Assembly (NCBI RefSeq): GCF_019331735.1
Contig: NZ_JAHBBH010000025.1
Coordinates: 1 to 34,523 of the forward strand
Length of the DNA stretch: 34,523 nt
Direction of reading: 5' to 3'
Source of the DNA: Bifidobacterium miconis
GTDB lineage: Bacteria; Actinomycetota; Actinomycetes; Actinomycetales; Bifidobacteriaceae
The notes beneath the pieces are model-generated. The model did not search any database. It was not told where the DNA came from and saw only the letters and a list, made by a program, of their open reading frames with translations. Position 1 is the first letter of the stretch. Each line of letters starts with the position of its first letter. Shown piece after piece: positions 8,215 through 17,340 of this stretch. The position numbers and the translations under genes are program-made.

Positions 8215-8982
8215 TCAGTGCGTGTGCCAGGTGCGTCCGCCGTCGTGGCTGTGCGAGCCGTCGGGGCGGTGCAGCACGCCGTTCGACTCGTATTCGCCCG
8301 GCTTGAGCTCGTACGGATGATCGTCGTCGACGCCGGGTTCGGCGTGGACGTGGTCATGATGATGGCCGTGCTCATGATCGTGTGCGTGCTCGCCGTGCCC
8401 ATGATTGTCGTGCCCGTGACCGGCCGTTCCCGCCTCGCCGTTCGCGGCCTCCTTCGCGGCCCAGTCGGCGTCCGCCTCGGCCTCCTGCTCCTCCTCGGCC
8501 ACGTCGCCCGTGGTCTTGTTCGTGCCCGGAATGATCGTGCCCGAACCGGCGTGCGCCTTGACGATCAGGAACCCGTCGAACCCGCCCTCGATGATGTGCG
8601 GCTCGAATCCGATCTTCTTCGTGTACTCCATCGTCGGGTGGTCGTACGGCACGAGCACGCGGTCGTTCTCGACCTTGAGGCTCAGGTGGCGGTTGCCCAG
8701 CTCGAAGCACAGGCGGCCCATCTCCTTCATCGAGCTCACGGGGATCTCGATGAGCTGAGCGGTCTTGATACGCGCGAAATAGCGCTTGTCCTCGGTTTCG
8801 GCGAGCACGTCGCCGTCCTTGATCGTGCGTCCGACCATCACGCCGAACTCGGTGCCGTCCTCGGCGACCTTGCGCATGCGCTTCTTGTCCGTCTCGAACC
8901 AGTCGAACGCGATCGGCACGTTCAGCTTGCCGTCGTCGTACTGCTGCTCGATGATGTTGCCGGTTATCTCCTTGGCGATCAT
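8215..8982 (-). CDS. ureE: Urease nickel metallochaperone UreE with long His-rich tail
   Basis: 255 aa, about 100 longer than an average UreE. Residues 1-150 are the ordinary UreE (MIAKEITGNI, GVMVGRTIKDGDVLAE, CFELGNRHL with the conserved NRH, DHPTMEYTKKIGFE). After an acidic Glu/Ala linker comes a tail in which 13 of 26 residues (188-213) are histidine, then DDHPYELKPGEYESNG and a terminal HSHDGGRTWHTH. The tail should bind many nickel ions, for storage or delivery to UreG. GGAAGGAG five bases before the ATG fixes the start. It is the first gene of the leftward series and divergent from the nickel transporter. Confidence 0.95.
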   Translation of the reverse strand: MIAKEITGNIIEQQYDDGKLNVPIAFDWFETDKKRMRKVAEDGTEFGVMVGRTIKDGDVLAETEDKRYFARIKTAQLIEIPVSSMKEMGRLCFELGNRHLSLKVENDRVLVPYDHPTMEYTKKIGFEPHIIEGGFDGFLIVKAHAGSGTIIPGTNKTTGDVAEEEQEAEADADWAAKEAANGEAGTAGHGHDNHGHGEHAHDHEHGHHHDHVHAEPGVDDDHPYELKPGEYESNGVLHRPDGSHSHDGGRTWHTH

Positions 8983-9413
8983 CCGCGCTCCTTCCGTTGT
9001 CTGCGTCGGCGGCCGTTGCCGTCTGCCGATTGCCGTGCCCGTCGGTCGCGTATCGTCGCGGCGGTCGGGTCGTGCCGGTTGAACTGAGGGACAGTGTACG
9101 AGCGCCGTTGCGGCCGTTTGTAACGAACGGTCGCGCGTCGGCGTGCGGATCGTCCGCGATCGTCGCGTGCATCGTCGCAAACGGTCGCAACCGTGCGGAA
9201 CACGCGACGAAATATGCCGAAAAATATGCGGAACATACGTGACCACGATGCGAAACGCGCATGTCGTGCATCGGCGTTTCGCAACGATCGCAACCGTTTG
9301 ACGAGCGTCGTGCGCAAGCCGAATCACGAGTGTGATATTACGTTGCCATTCATGAACGCGTGCGGCGGACGATCGTCGGCCGTCATCAACGAGCAACGAG
9401 AAGGGAGACGGGC
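8983..9413. promoter_or_regulatory. Divergent control region, ureE / nikMQO, with inverted repeat
   Basis: 431 bp with no supported gene. It must hold the promoters of ureE (left) and nikM (right). The best structured site is an inverted repeat with perfect 10-bp arms TGCGAAACGC (9249-9258) and GCGTTTCGCA (9274-9283), centre-to-centre 25 bp, with GCAT repeated between the arms. GTGATATTAC at 9332-9341 is a weaker near-palindrome. A metal-dependent regulator would make sense here, but neither site matches the classical NikR operator. Confidence 0.5.
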
Positions 9414-10610
9414 ATGACGACAGCCCCCGAAACCGTGACGCTCGCCATGCACATTCCGGACAATTTCATCTCGCCGTCCACCGGCGCGCTGTTCTGGGTC
9501 GTGATGATCCCCGTCTGGTTCCTGTGCATGCGCGCGGTGATGCGCGAGGCCACGCCGGAGAAAATGGCGTATTTGGGCGCGGGAGCCGCGTTCTCGTTCC
9601 TCATCATGATGTTCAACGTGCCCACGCCCGGCGGCACCACCGCGCACGGCGTCGGCGCCGCGCTCATCGCGCTGCTGCTCGGCCCGCAGTACGCGACCGT
9701 CGCCGTGTCCGTCGCGCTGCTGCTGCAGGCGCTGCTGTTCGGCGATGGCGGTCTGATCACGCTCGGCGCGAACTGCTTCAACATGGGCGTAGTGCTGCCG
9801 TTCACGGCGTATGGGCTGTATGCGGGCGTCCGTGGTGTGGCGTCGCGGATCGCCGGTCGGCGCCCGGCGGGAGAGTCGGCGGGCGGTTCGGCTCGCCCCG
9901 CGGCCGCGACGGCTTCCTCCGTGGAAGCAGCGGTGGCGGCCGTGCCTGCCGGCGTCGATCGCATCGCGCAGTTTGTCGCCGGATACGTCGGCATTACGAT
10001 GGCCGCGCTGTGCGTCGCAATCGAACTGGGTGTGCAGCCGCTGCTGTTCCGTGCGATTGACGGACAGTCGCTCTACTTTCCGTTCGGTCTCGCTGTGACG
10101 GTTCCGGCCATGCTCATCCCGCATCTGGCGGTCGCCGGCGTGGTCGAAGGCCTGATGACCGTCGCGGTCGTCGACTTCGTGCGCCGCACCGCGCCGGAAA
10201 TCGTGCGGTCGCGGGCTGCGTCTGGAGACATCGCCGGGCGGGCGGTGAATGAGACGGCGGCTGACGTGCCGGCCGTGCCGGTCGCCGCGCAACCACGCGC
10301 CGGGCTGCGCGCATCCGCGTGGATCGCGCTTGCCGCCGTCGCGCTGCTCTCGCCGATCGGCCTGATCGCCACCGGCGACGCGTGGGGCGAATGGGGAGCC
10401 GAGGACTTCATGGCCGCCACGGGCCTCGACTACGTGCCGCAGTACATCGCGCACGGATTCTCGTGGAACGCGCTGCTGCCCGACTATTCGCTCTCCGGCC
10501 TGCCCGACATCGCCGGCTATCTCCTCTCCGCCGTGATCGGCATCGCCGTCACCACCATCGTCTTCCGCCTGCTCGCGCTCGCCGTGAGCGGTCGGAAAAC
10601 GCGCGGATAA
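9414..10610 (+). CDS. nikM: Nickel/cobalt ECF transporter substrate-binding membrane protein (NikM/CbiM, with PDGLE-like C-terminus)
   Basis: 398 aa. The CbiM/NikM core contains MHIPDNFISPSTG (12-24) and PTPGGTTAHGVGAAL, followed by several membrane helices. An Ala-rich linker follows, and a C-terminal part (WGAEDF, LLPDYSLSGLPDIAGY, then a last helix) resembles the PDGLE/NikN domain, so this is probably an M-N fusion. In the solved NikM the metal is held by the free N-terminal Met1, His2 and His67; counting from the internal Met12, the conserved histidine is exactly residue 67. The only good ribosome site (AAGGGAG) serves the ATG 11 codons earlier, leaving a short extension to be removed or tolerated. 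Urease context favours nickel. Confidence 0.88.
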   Translation: MTTAPETVTLAMHIPDNFISPSTGALFWVVMIPVWFLCMRAVMREATPEKMAYLGAGAAFSFLIMMFNVPTPGGTTAHGVGAALIALLLGPQYATVAVSVALLLQALLFGDGGLITLGANCFNMGVVLPFTAYGLYAGVRGVASRIAGRRPAGESAGGSARPAAATASSVEAAVAAVPAGVDRIAQFVAGYVGITMAALCVAIELGVQPLLFRAIDGQSLYFPFGLAVTVPAMLIPHLAVAGVVEGLMTVAVVDFVRRTAPEIVRSRAASGDIAGRAVNETAADVPAVPVAAQPRAGLRASAWIALAAVALLSPIGLIATGDAWGEWGAEDFMAATGLDYVPQYIAHGFSWNALLPDYSLSGLPDIAGYLLSAVIGIAVTTIVFRLLALAVSGRKTRG

Positions 10611-10628
10611 CGCCGAAACAGCGTCATC

Positions 10629-11555
10629 ATGACTCATCGTCAGTCGGTCGGGAGTCAGCCGGTCGGGAGTCAGCCGGTTGAGAATCTGCCAGCAACGCCA
10701 ATTTCGATCGGCCAACGGACGTCCGCAAGCCGTCCGTCCGCAGACGTGGTGTTGCCCGACTGGCTGCGCACGTCCGAACGCTACGATCCTCCTGCGGACC
10801 GATCGTCGTTCATCGAACGCAATCTTGCGCATATCGGCGACGTGCTCGCGCAGGTCGGCGCCGCGCTGCCGCTCGACCGCAGCCCGCTCGACCGTGTGCT
10901 CGCCGCCGTCTCGCCGTCGCTGCGGTTGGCCGGCGTGCTGGCTGCGATCGTATGCGTGAACGTCACGCGCAACATGCTGTTCTCGTACGTCATGCTCGCC
11001 GTCGCGCTGGCGCTGCTCGCCGCGCGACCGGCCCGGCTGATCGCTGCGATCCTCGCGCCGACGCTCGCCGTGTGCCTGCTCAGCCTCGTCGTTGCCCTGC
11101 CGGCCGTGTTCGTCGGGCAGACCGACGCGCCCGTACGGCTCGTCGTGCGCGCGTTCGTGGCCGTGTCGCTCGTGATCGCGCTCGCGCGGACCGTGCCGTG
11201 GAACCGGCTGATCGGCGGCCTGCGCGGGCTCGGCGTGCCCGATTCGGTCGTGTACGTGTGCGACGTGACGATCCAGTTCATCGACGTGCTCGGCCGGTCG
11301 ATGATGCAGCTGCTCGACGCGCTGCGACTGCGCAGCGTCGGGCGGGATGCGCGCAAGCTCAAGTCGGCCGGGCGATTGCTCGGCGCGCTGTTTCTGCGCG
11401 CGAACGCGCAGGCGCGCAGCATGGCCGAAGCGATGACGTGCCGCGGATTCGACGGGCGCTACCGGGTGCGCCGCGAACGTTGGCTGACATGGCCGAACGC
11501 GGCGTATGCGCTGGGCGTGGCGGCGGTGATCGCGCTGGCCGCGTATTTGGGGTGA
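10629..11555 (+). CDS. nikQ: ECF transporter T component (NikQ/CbiQ)
   Basis: 308 aa permease coupling the substrate-binding protein to the ATPase. It has about five membrane helices between residues 95 and 300 and the cytoplasmic coupling region with ALRLRSVGRDARK and NAQARSMAEAMTCRGFDG, matching the conserved A-R-G signatures of CbiQ. The N-terminal ~75 residues are hydrophilic and variable; their DNA has three 15-bp tandem units (10641-10685) encoding SVGSQ, PVGSQ, PVENL. No strong ribosome site precedes the ATG, which is 18 bp after nikM, so coupling is likely. Confidence 0.9.
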   Translation: MTHRQSVGSQPVGSQPVENLPATPISIGQRTSASRPSADVVLPDWLRTSERYDPPADRSSFIERNLAHIGDVLAQVGAALPLDRSPLDRVLAAVSPSLRLAGVLAAIVCVNVTRNMLFSYVMLAVALALLAARPARLIAAILAPTLAVCLLSLVVALPAVFVGQTDAPVRLVVRAFVAVSLVIALARTVPWNRLIGGLRGLGVPDSVVYVCDVTIQFIDVLGRSMMQLLDALRLRSVGRDARKLKSAGRLLGALFLRANAQARSMAEAMTCRGFDGRYRVRRERWLTWPNAAYALGVAAVIALAAYLG

Positions 11556-11572
11556 CGGACAGGATGGGACAT

Positions 11573-12328
11573 ATGGGTTGGTTTGCAGGCAAGGCTTCGG
11601 ACAAGAACACCGAACGGGCCGAATGGTTCACCGGCGATCCGCTGGTGGCGCTGGAGCACGTGGACTTCGCGTATCGCGCTCGCGGCGAAGGCTACGACGA
11701 GGCGCATCCGGTGCTGCGCGACTTCTCGATGACGATCGCGCGCGGCGAATGCGTGGCCCTACTCGGGCCGAACGGCAGCGGCAAAACCACGATCATGCGC
11801 ATCATCAACGCGCTCGAATTCCCGGATTCCGGATCGTACCGGCTCGGCGGAACGCTGGTGGAGCGGCGTTCGATTGAGCGGCGGGACAGTTCGTTCGCCA
11901 AGGCGCTGCACCAGCGCGTCGGATTCGTGTTCCAGAATTCTGACACGCAGCTGTTCTGCCCGTCTGTCGAGGAGGAGATCGCGTTCGGGCCGATGCAGAT
12001 GGGTCTGCCGGACGCTGAAATCACGCGGCGGGTGGACGATATGGTCGCATTGTTCGGGCTTGAACGGATGCGGGACCGTGCGCCGTATCGGCTGTCCGGC
12101 GGCGAAAAGAAGCGCGTCGCGATCGCCTGCTGCCTGTCGATGAACCCCGACCTGCTCGTGCTCGACGAGCCGACCGACGGGCTCGACGAACGCAACACCG
12201 ACATTGTGGTGGACGTGCTGCGCTCCTTCGTCGCCGCCGGCAAAACCGTGCTCATCTCCACCCATCATCACGACGTCGTGGAGCGCCTCAACGCCCGCAT
12301 CCTGCGCATCGAGCCGTTTATTGGATAG
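11573..12328 (+). CDS. nikO: ECF transporter ATPase (NikO/CbiO)
   Basis: 251 aa ABC ATPase energising NikMQ. Counting from this start, Walker A GPNGSGKT is at 65-72, the Q-loop region FVFQNSDTQLF (typical of ECF ATPases) at about 118-128, the signature LSGGEKKR at 174-181, Walker B LLVLDEPTDGLD from 194, and the switch histidine in ISTHHHD. An in-frame ATG at 11564 is three codons earlier; 11573 is chosen because AGGA at 11561-11564 is then properly spaced. It is the last gene of the nik operon and convergent with the unknown gene at 12584. Confidence 0.93.
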   Translation: MGWFAGKASDKNTERAEWFTGDPLVALEHVDFAYRARGEGYDEAHPVLRDFSMTIARGECVALLGPNGSGKTTIMRIINALEFPDSGSYRLGGTLVERRSIERRDSSFAKALHQRVGFVFQNSDTQLFCPSVEEEIAFGPMQMGLPDAEITRRVDDMVALFGLERMRDRAPYRLSGGEKKRVAIACCLSMNPDLLVLDEPTDGLDERNTDIVVDVLRSFVAAGKTVLISTHHHDVVERLNARILRIEPFIG

Positions 12329-12353
12329 GAAAGTGTGAAAAAGTTGGCGGTAG

Positions 12354-12409
12354 CCTCGGCCCCCTCGGCTGAGGGGGCTGTCAGCCGTAGGCTGACTGGG
12401 GGAGCGTCA
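12354..12409. repeat. Dispersed double-hairpin repeat, copy 2
   Basis: CCTCGGCCCCCTCGGCTGAG then GGGGGCTGTCAGCC then GTAGGCTGACTGGGGGAGCG. The first stem is CCCCCTC/GAGGGGG and the second GTCAGCC/GGCTGAC. It lies just after nikO and could serve as its terminator, although no T-run follows. Confidence 0.8.
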
Positions 12410-12480
12410 CGACGGTCAATACTGTCCAACATCGTACGCGTATCAATCACTTAACCTATATGCGGCGTGAAAACAAAGAA

Positions 12481-12535
12481 GCGCCGAACCGTGAAAGCGC
12501 CTGTCGGCGCAAAGGCCGCTCGCAGCGGCAAAAAA
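12481..12535 (-). terminator. Hairpin cluster downstream of the unknown gene
   Basis: Several stems read on the minus strand: GCCGCT/AGCGGC (12515-12529), GCGCC/GGCGC (12497-12510), and the longer GCGCCGA/TCGGCGC (12481-12510), the last followed by TTCTTTGTTTT. This is a plausible rho-independent terminator for the gene ending at 12584. An A6 run (12530-12535) flanks it. Confidence 0.5.
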
Positions 12536-12583
12536 TGGAGCCCGGGGCTATGCACGGCCCGACGCGAGTACTCAGTATAGCGG

Positions 12584-13312
12584 CTAATCGAGCTTGCCAC
12601 GCCGCCACAGCGAGGCGCCGTGCCGAAAGTCGCGCGCGGTGACCATCAGGTTGCTCGCCGTGTGCAGCAGTCGCGCGGCCTTGTCCGGCTGCCGTTGCAC
12701 GCCGGCCGCCGCCACGGACGACGACGAGGACAGCCGCTTCGCCTCCACACGCAATCCCAGCGCCACCACGTCTGTAAACGCTGCCGCACGTTCCAACGCC
12801 ACCGCAAAATCGCCCGTGAACGCACCGGCCAAAATCGAATCCGCAGTCCGTGCGATATCGTCCTCGGTCGGCGCCGCATCCACGCCGGCGATCGCCGACG
12901 CTGCCGTCGCGACTGGTTCGCCGACGCGCCACAACCGCGCGATCGACGCGTCATGCTGCCGCATCCACGAACGCAGCAGATACAGTCGCCACAGGATCCC
13001 CGGCAGCGAATCCGGCTCGGACCTGCTCCACAGTTCCGCGATCACATCCACGCCCTCCCGGTCGACGAGCGTGAGCACGCGCGCGACGACCTGCGGATCG
13101 GCCGTGTGATGCACCCGGTCGAGCAGCGCCGCGGCCGACGCGTGGCTCATTTCGCTGACTTCGCTCGGATCGGCCCCGCCGGCGATGCCTTCGACCAGAC
13201 CGGGGTCGATCTGCCCGGGCCGCGACGGGCGTGGCGAACCGGTGGGCGTGAACCCGTTGGCGCGGCTGGAGACGATGGAACCGGAACCGTAGTGCACAGC
13301 GTTAGTAGACAC
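12584..13312 (-). CDS. Hypothetical protein coupled to the MutT1-like gene
   Basis: 242 aa, family not recognised. It starts at a GTG inside the last codons of the upstream gene (11-bp overlap), with GAAGG nine bases before. This arrangement implies translational coupling. Residues 1-45 are low-complexity (Ser/Arg/Pro). From [21 protein letters not shown] onward the protein is mostly helical and alanine-rich ([50 protein letters not shown]), with no membrane segment or signal peptide. The C-terminus is basic ([14 protein letters not shown]). Conserved pairing with a NUDIX/phosphatase gene and ppk suggests nucleotide or polyphosphate housekeeping, but that is a guess. Confidence 0.7.
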   Translation of the reverse strand: MSTNAVHYGSGSIVSSRANGFTPTGSPRPSRPGQIDPGLVEGIAGGADPSEVSEMSHASAAALLDRVHHTADPQVVARVLTLVDREGVDVIAELWSRSEPDSLPGILWRLYLLRSWMRQHDASIARLWRVGEPVATAASAIAGVDAAPTEDDIARTADSILAGAFTGDFAVALERAAAFTDVVALGLRVEAKRLSSSSSVAAAGVQRQPDKAARLLHTASNLMVTARDFRHGASLWRRGKLD

Positions 13313-14513
13313 GTGGCGAAACCTTCTGAATGTCGATGATGCGCGGCCCCTCGGGCGAGGAGACGACAAACAAGGCTACCGCAGTGCCGGTCGGCATGTA
13401 CGGCGTTTTCGCGATGAGCCGTTTCGTGAGCGATTTCGCCGCGCACAGTTCGCGCAGATGGTCGAAGATGCCGCCGATCACCGGCCGGTGCATGCAGATC
13501 GCCACGGTTTCGCGATGCCGCAGCGCATGGTCGATTTCGTTGCGGAAGCAGTCCCACGCGCGGTTCGGGTTCTCGGCGAACGCGTCTTCGGTCAGATCGT
13601 CGAGATGCGTCATGGGCCGGTTCGTCTGCCATGAGAACACGTGCAGCGTTTCGCGGCAGCGCATCCACGGGGAGGTGGCGAGACGCGTCGGATTGTAGCA
13701 GGCAAGCTCGCGGTTGAGCGCGTATGCGGCGGCGGCGCCTCGCGGCGTGATCGGCCGGTTTTCGTCGGTGCCGTCCCAGGTTTTGCGAGACTCGGCCTTC
13801 GCGTGGCGCACGATGATCACGTTCTGCGCGTCGGCCGCGCCTTCCTGCAGCCGGTCGACGAACAGGGCGAGCACGTCCTTGTCGGTCGAATGGGTGAGGA
13901 TCTTGCGCGCTTCGGTGACGCTCACCCACACGATGTCGTCGATTTCGCCGATGTCGGCGCGGTGGATCGGCCCGAGCGCATCGATGAGCTCTTCGGCGTC
14001 GGTGTCGTCGATCGGCGTGGCCATCCAGTATTCGATGTGCTTCATGTCGACCGTGCGGTCCTTGGAATGCCGGGTCTTGCTGCCTTCCTCGGCCAGCGGG
14101 TACTCGATTTCGCCCAGATACGGTCCGAGCGCGACCGACATGCCGGTTTCCTCGCCGATTTCGCGCACGGCCGCGTGCCGGTGCGATTCGTTGACTTCCA
14201 GCTTGCCTTTCGGCCAGCTCCAGTCGTCGTATTTCGGACGGTGCACGATGCACACTTCGATGCGGTCGATGATGTCGGCCGCGATGGTCGACGCCGTTGC
14301 CGCGGCCGCCGCCGGGTCGGTGTTCGTTGGGTTGGCGGGATTGGTCGGATCGGTTGTTCCCGTCGTTTCGGTCAGCGCGAGCTCGGCTGCGTCGGGAGCG
14401 GTTACGTCGTTGATGTCGCCGTCCGTGCGGTGCGCGTCTGTTTGTGCGGAGTCGGGGACGATGCGGTACAGGATGCCCCCTGCGGCCTCGACAATGCGTC
14501 TCACTTTGCCCAT
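13302..14513 (-). CDS. MutT1-like NUDIX hydrolase fused to histidine phosphatase
   Basis: 403 aa with two domains. The NUDIX box G-x5-E-x7-RE-I-x-EE-x-GM spans residues 103-125 ([10 protein letters not shown] before REIGEETGM). A histidine phosphatase/SixA-like domain starts at [10 protein letters not shown] (RHAKA at 236-240) and continues to the end, with MHRPVIGG as its second histidine region. The same fusion in mycobacteria (MutT1) hydrolyses 8-oxo-dGTP or dinucleoside polyphosphates. An Ala/Thr/Asp-rich stretch at about 20-80 splits the first strand of the NUDIX fold and looks like an expansion. The ATG abuts GGGAGG, leaving no spacing, so the GTG at 14504 may be the true start. Confidence 0.85.
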   Translation of the reverse strand: MGKVRRIVEAAGGILYRIVPDSAQTDAHRTDGDINDVTAPDAAELALTETTGTTDPTNPANPTNTDPAAAAATASTIAADIIDRIEVCIVHRPKYDDWSWPKGKLEVNESHRHAAVREIGEETGMSVALGPYLGEIEYPLAEEGSKTRHSKDRTVDMKHIEYWMATPIDDTDAEELIDALGPIHRADIGEIDDIVWVSVTEARKILTHSTDKDVLALFVDRLQEGAADAQNVIIVRHAKAESRKTWDGTDENRPITPRGAAAAYALNRELACYNPTRLATSPWMRCRETLHVFSWQTNRPMTHLDDLTEDAFAENPNRAWDCFRNEIDHALRHRETVAICMHRPVIGGIFDHLRELCAAKSLTKRLIAKTPYMPTGTAVALFVVSSPEGPRIIDIQKVSPRVY

Positions 14514-14580
14514 CCTCCCATTGTAGGGCAGCCGCTTGCGCCTCGGGCGGCGATTCGCGGCTACGTAGCGTGCCTCGAAA

Positions 14581-14621
14581 CGATGAATGGCCGACCCCTG
14601 AACGGGGTCGGCCATTCATCG
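14581..14621. terminator. Perfect 18-bp stem-loop between ppk and mutT1-like gene
   Basis: Arms CGATGAATGGCCGACCCC (14581-14598) and its exact reverse complement (14604-14621) with a five-base loop. It lies downstream of ppk on the minus strand, where it would terminate or protect the message. Only TTTC follows, so termination efficiency is uncertain. Confidence 0.6.
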
Positions 14622-14657
14622 AATCATTGAATTGTTAGCGTGAACAATCTTAGCACG

Positions 14658-14685
14658 CCAGTGTTGACACACGTGTCAACACTGG
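14658..14685. repeat. 28-bp palindrome just after ppk
   Basis: Perfect 13-bp arms CCAGTGTTGACAC and GTGTCAACACTGG around AC. It is AT-richer than its surroundings and starts 30 bp beyond the ppk stop. No T-run follows. It is either a first terminator stem or a protein-binding palindrome; the near-absence of a loop argues for the latter. Confidence 0.6.
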
Positions 14686-14714
14686 TCCCTCACGGGAGTT
14701 TTCTGCCTCGGCTG

Positions 14715-16952
14715 TCAGCTGTTCGCGCGCGGGCGACGCGTGTGCTTCTTGATAAGCAGCTCCTGACTGTCGGCCAGCAGGCTGCCGTCCTCGGCATGGG
14801 AGACGTGCACATACGTGCCGTCCGGCTGCATGTGCCACGACGCGATGTCGTCGGACATCTGCAGGTCGACGTACTTGATGAGCTCGTCCACCTGCTCCGG
14901 CGCGGTGATGCGCACAAGCGCCTCGACGCGGCGGTCGAGGTTGCGGTGCATCAGATCGGCCGAGCCGATCCACACCTCCGGACCGGAAATCGGGCCTTCG
15001 CCGATCTGCGGACCGTCCGAGTTGCAGAACGCGTAGATACGGCTGTGCTCGAGGAAGCGGCCGAGGATCGAACGCACGCGGATGTTGTCGCTCAGACCCG
15101 GAACGCCCGGCTTGAGCGCGCAGATGCCGCGCTCGACGATGTCGATCTTCACGCCGGCCTGGCTTGCGCGGTAGAGTGCGTCGATCGTCTTCTCGTCGAC
15201 GATCGAGTTGACCTTGATCTTGATCCACGCTTCCTTGCCGGCGCGCGCGGCGTCCTCCTCACGGCGGATGCGCTGGATCAGGCCGGAGCGGATCGTGCGC
15301 GGCGCGACGAGCAGACGATGGAAGCTGGACTTCGGCGCGTAGCCGGACAGCTGGTTGAACAGTCGCGTCAGATCCTGGCCGACGACCGGATCGCACGTCA
15401 GCAGGCCGAGATCGGTGTACAGACGCGCGGTCTTCGGGTTGTAGTTGCCGGTGCCGACGTGGCAGTAGCGGCGCAGACCGTCCTGCTCCTGACGCACGAC
15501 GAGGCTCAGCTTGCAGTGCGTCTTGAGGCCGACGATGCCGTAGACCACGTGCACGCCCGCGCGTTCGAGCTTGCGCGCCCACATGATGTTCGCGTCCTCG
15601 TCGAAACGCGCCTTGATCTCGACCAGCGCCAGCACCTGCTTGCCGGCGTGCGCCGCGTCCACGAGCGCGTCGATGATCGGCGAGTTCGAGCTGGTGCGGT
15701 ACAGCGTCTGCTTGATGGCTAGAACCTTAGGATCCGCCGCAGCCTGTGCCAGAAAGGCCTGCACGGACGTGGAGAACGAGTCGTAGGGGTGGTGCAGCAG
15801 GATGTCGCGCTCGCGGATGGCGGCGAAGATGTCCTGCGCACGGCTTGACTCGACCTCGGCGATCTGGCGGTTCGTGGTCGGGATGAACGGCGGGTACTTG
15901 AGATCCGGGCGGTCGAGGCCCTGCAGTTCGAACAGCAGCGTCATGTCGAGCGGCGCGGGCAGGCGGTACACCTCGTCAGCGCTCACGCCGAGCTGGTCGG
16001 CGAGCAGCTGGGAGAGGAACGGGCTGGTCGCGTCGGAGATCTCGAGGCGGATCGGCGGTCCGAAGCGGCGGCGCAGCAGTTCCTTTTCCATCGCGTTGAG
16101 CAGGTTCTCGGCGTCGTCTTCCTCGACGTCGATGTCCTCGTTGCGGGTGACGCGGAACGAGCGCGCCTCCTTGATGATCATGCCCGGGAATAGGGATTCG
16201 AGGTGCGCGATGATGAGGTTTTCCATCGTGATGAAGCCATAGCGCACGTCACCGGTCTCGTCGTCGGTCATGTCGTCGACCGGCACGAGGCGGTGCAGGT
16301 TGCCCGGGATCTTCACGCGCGCGAAGTGCGACTTGCCCGAGGTCGGGTTCTCGACCAGCACGGCGAGGTTGATCGAGTTGCCGGAGATGTACGGGAACGG
16401 GTGGGCCGGGTCGACCGCGAGCGGCGTGAGGACCGGGAAGACCTGCTGGCGGTAGTAGCGGGAGAGGCGCTCCTGCTCGGCCGCGGTGAGCTTGTCCCAG
16501 CTCAGCAGCACGATGCGCTCTTCCGCGAGCTTGGGCAGGATGTGGTCGACGATGTAGTGCGCGTGCTCGTCCTGCAGGCGGTGCGCCTGATCGCTGATCG
16601 CGCGCAGCTGCTGGCGCGGGCTCAGCCCGCTCGCCGCGGTGACGGCGATGCCCGTGTCGATACGGCGCTTGAGGCCGGCGACGCGGACCATGAAGAACTC
16701 ATCGAGGTTGGAGGCGAAGATCGCGCCGAAGTTGGCGCGTTCGAGGATCGGCTGGTCCTCGTCCTCGGCGAGCTCGAGGACGCGCTTGTTGAACTTGAGC
16801 CAGCTCAGCTCGCGGTCGAAGAAGCGGTCCGGCGGCAGCGGCTGCTCGTCGGGGCGCGTCTCGCGGCGGTCGTTCTTGTCCGTTTCGGCGATGTGTTCCG
16901 CGATCTGGCTGCGGAGAATCGCCTTCGAGGGTGCGTCAAATATCTGTGCCAT
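14715..16952 (-). CDS. ppk: Polyphosphate kinase PPK1
   Basis: 745 aa, typical PPK1, which reversibly makes inorganic polyphosphate from ATP. The N-terminal domain carries [20 protein letters not shown] and [16 protein letters not shown]. The two phospholipase D-like catalytic domains include [26 protein letters not shown] with the phosphorylated histidine at residue 479, [27 protein letters not shown] and [12 protein letters not shown] with the second active-site histidine. The ATG at MAQIFDAPS is used; an in-frame TTG two codons earlier is possible, and neither has a good ribosome site. It is transcribed from the gene-poor region at 17000 towards the mutT1-like gene. Confidence 0.95.
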   Translation of the reverse strand: MAQIFDAPSKAILRSQIAEHIAETDKNDRRETRPDEQPLPPDRFFDRELSWLKFNKRVLELAEDEDQPILERANFGAIFASNLDEFFMVRVAGLKRRIDTGIAVTAASGLSPRQQLRAISDQAHRLQDEHAHYIVDHILPKLAEERIVLLSWDKLTAAEQERLSRYYRQQVFPVLTPLAVDPAHPFPYISGNSINLAVLVENPTSGKSHFARVKIPGNLHRLVPVDDMTDDETGDVRYGFITMENLIIAHLESLFPGMIIKEARSFRVTRNEDIDVEEDDAENLLNAMEKELLRRRFGPPIRLEISDATSPFLSQLLADQLGVSADEVYRLPAPLDMTLLFELQGLDRPDLKYPPFIPTTNRQIAEVESSRAQDIFAAIRERDILLHHPYDSFSTSVQAFLAQAAADPKVLAIKQTLYRTSSNSPIIDALVDAAHAGKQVLALVEIKARFDEDANIMWARKLERAGVHVVYGIVGLKTHCKLSLVVRQEQDGLRRYCHVGTGNYNPKTARLYTDLGLLTCDPVVGQDLTRLFNQLSGYAPKSSFHRLLVAPRTIRSGLIQRIRREEDAARAGKEAWIKIKVNSIVDEKTIDALYRASQAGVKIDIVERGICALKPGVPGLSDNIRVRSILGRFLEHSRIYAFCNSDGPQIGEGPISGPEVWIGSADLMHRNLDRRVEALVRITAPEQVDELIKYVDLQMSDDIASWHMQPDGTYVHVSHAEDGSLLADSQELLIKKHTRRPRANS

Positions 16953-17027
16953 ACCCAACTACTTTAAGCGCTTGAAGCGGCGGCGTGCCCGTACGTCTTG
17001 AGAATTCAATGCAAGTTCACGTTTCGC

Positions 17028-17340
17028 GCGCGGCATTTCGGTTGGTTCTTCGGTGATGTGCCTCGTTGCGGTGGTGCTAAGCGGGGCAATACGGTGATGG
17101 TCTGGCCGTTGTGCTTCGTTGGGCCGGCTACGCGGGGTATGCCGGTTGGATCTTCGGTGATGTGCCTCGCCTGGACCGCTCTGAGCGGGGCGATGCGGCG
17201 ATGGCCTGGCCGTTGTGCTTCGCTGGGGCGGCTATGCAGGGTATGTCGGTTGGACTTTCGGTGATATGCCTCGCTGGGGGTGTGCTGGGCGGGGCGATGC
17301 GGTGATGGTCTGTCCGTTTTGCCGCGCCGGCGGCGGTTGG
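17028..17340. repeat. Non-coding tandem repeat, about three units of 104 bp
   Basis: Units start at CTTCGGTGATGTGCC (17048), CTTCGGTGATGTGCC (17152) and TTTCGGTGATATGCC (17256), exactly 104 bp apart. A partial unit tail lies before 17048. Shared blocks include CTGGCCGTTGTGCTTCG and GGGTATG..GGTTGG. Because 104 is not a multiple of three, the same peptides appear in successive frames, so this is not a coding repeat. The copies differ at many positions, implying age. Confidence 0.8.

Noticed and set aside
9332..9341. GTGATATTAC as a NikR operator
   Set aside because: NikR half-sites are GTATGA/TCATAC separated by 16 bp; this is a short imperfect palindrome without a partner.
14658..14685. Second parS site
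   Set aside because: TGTTGACAC-AC-GTGTCAACA departs from GTTTCACGTGAAAC at core positions; only the site in tadA fits.
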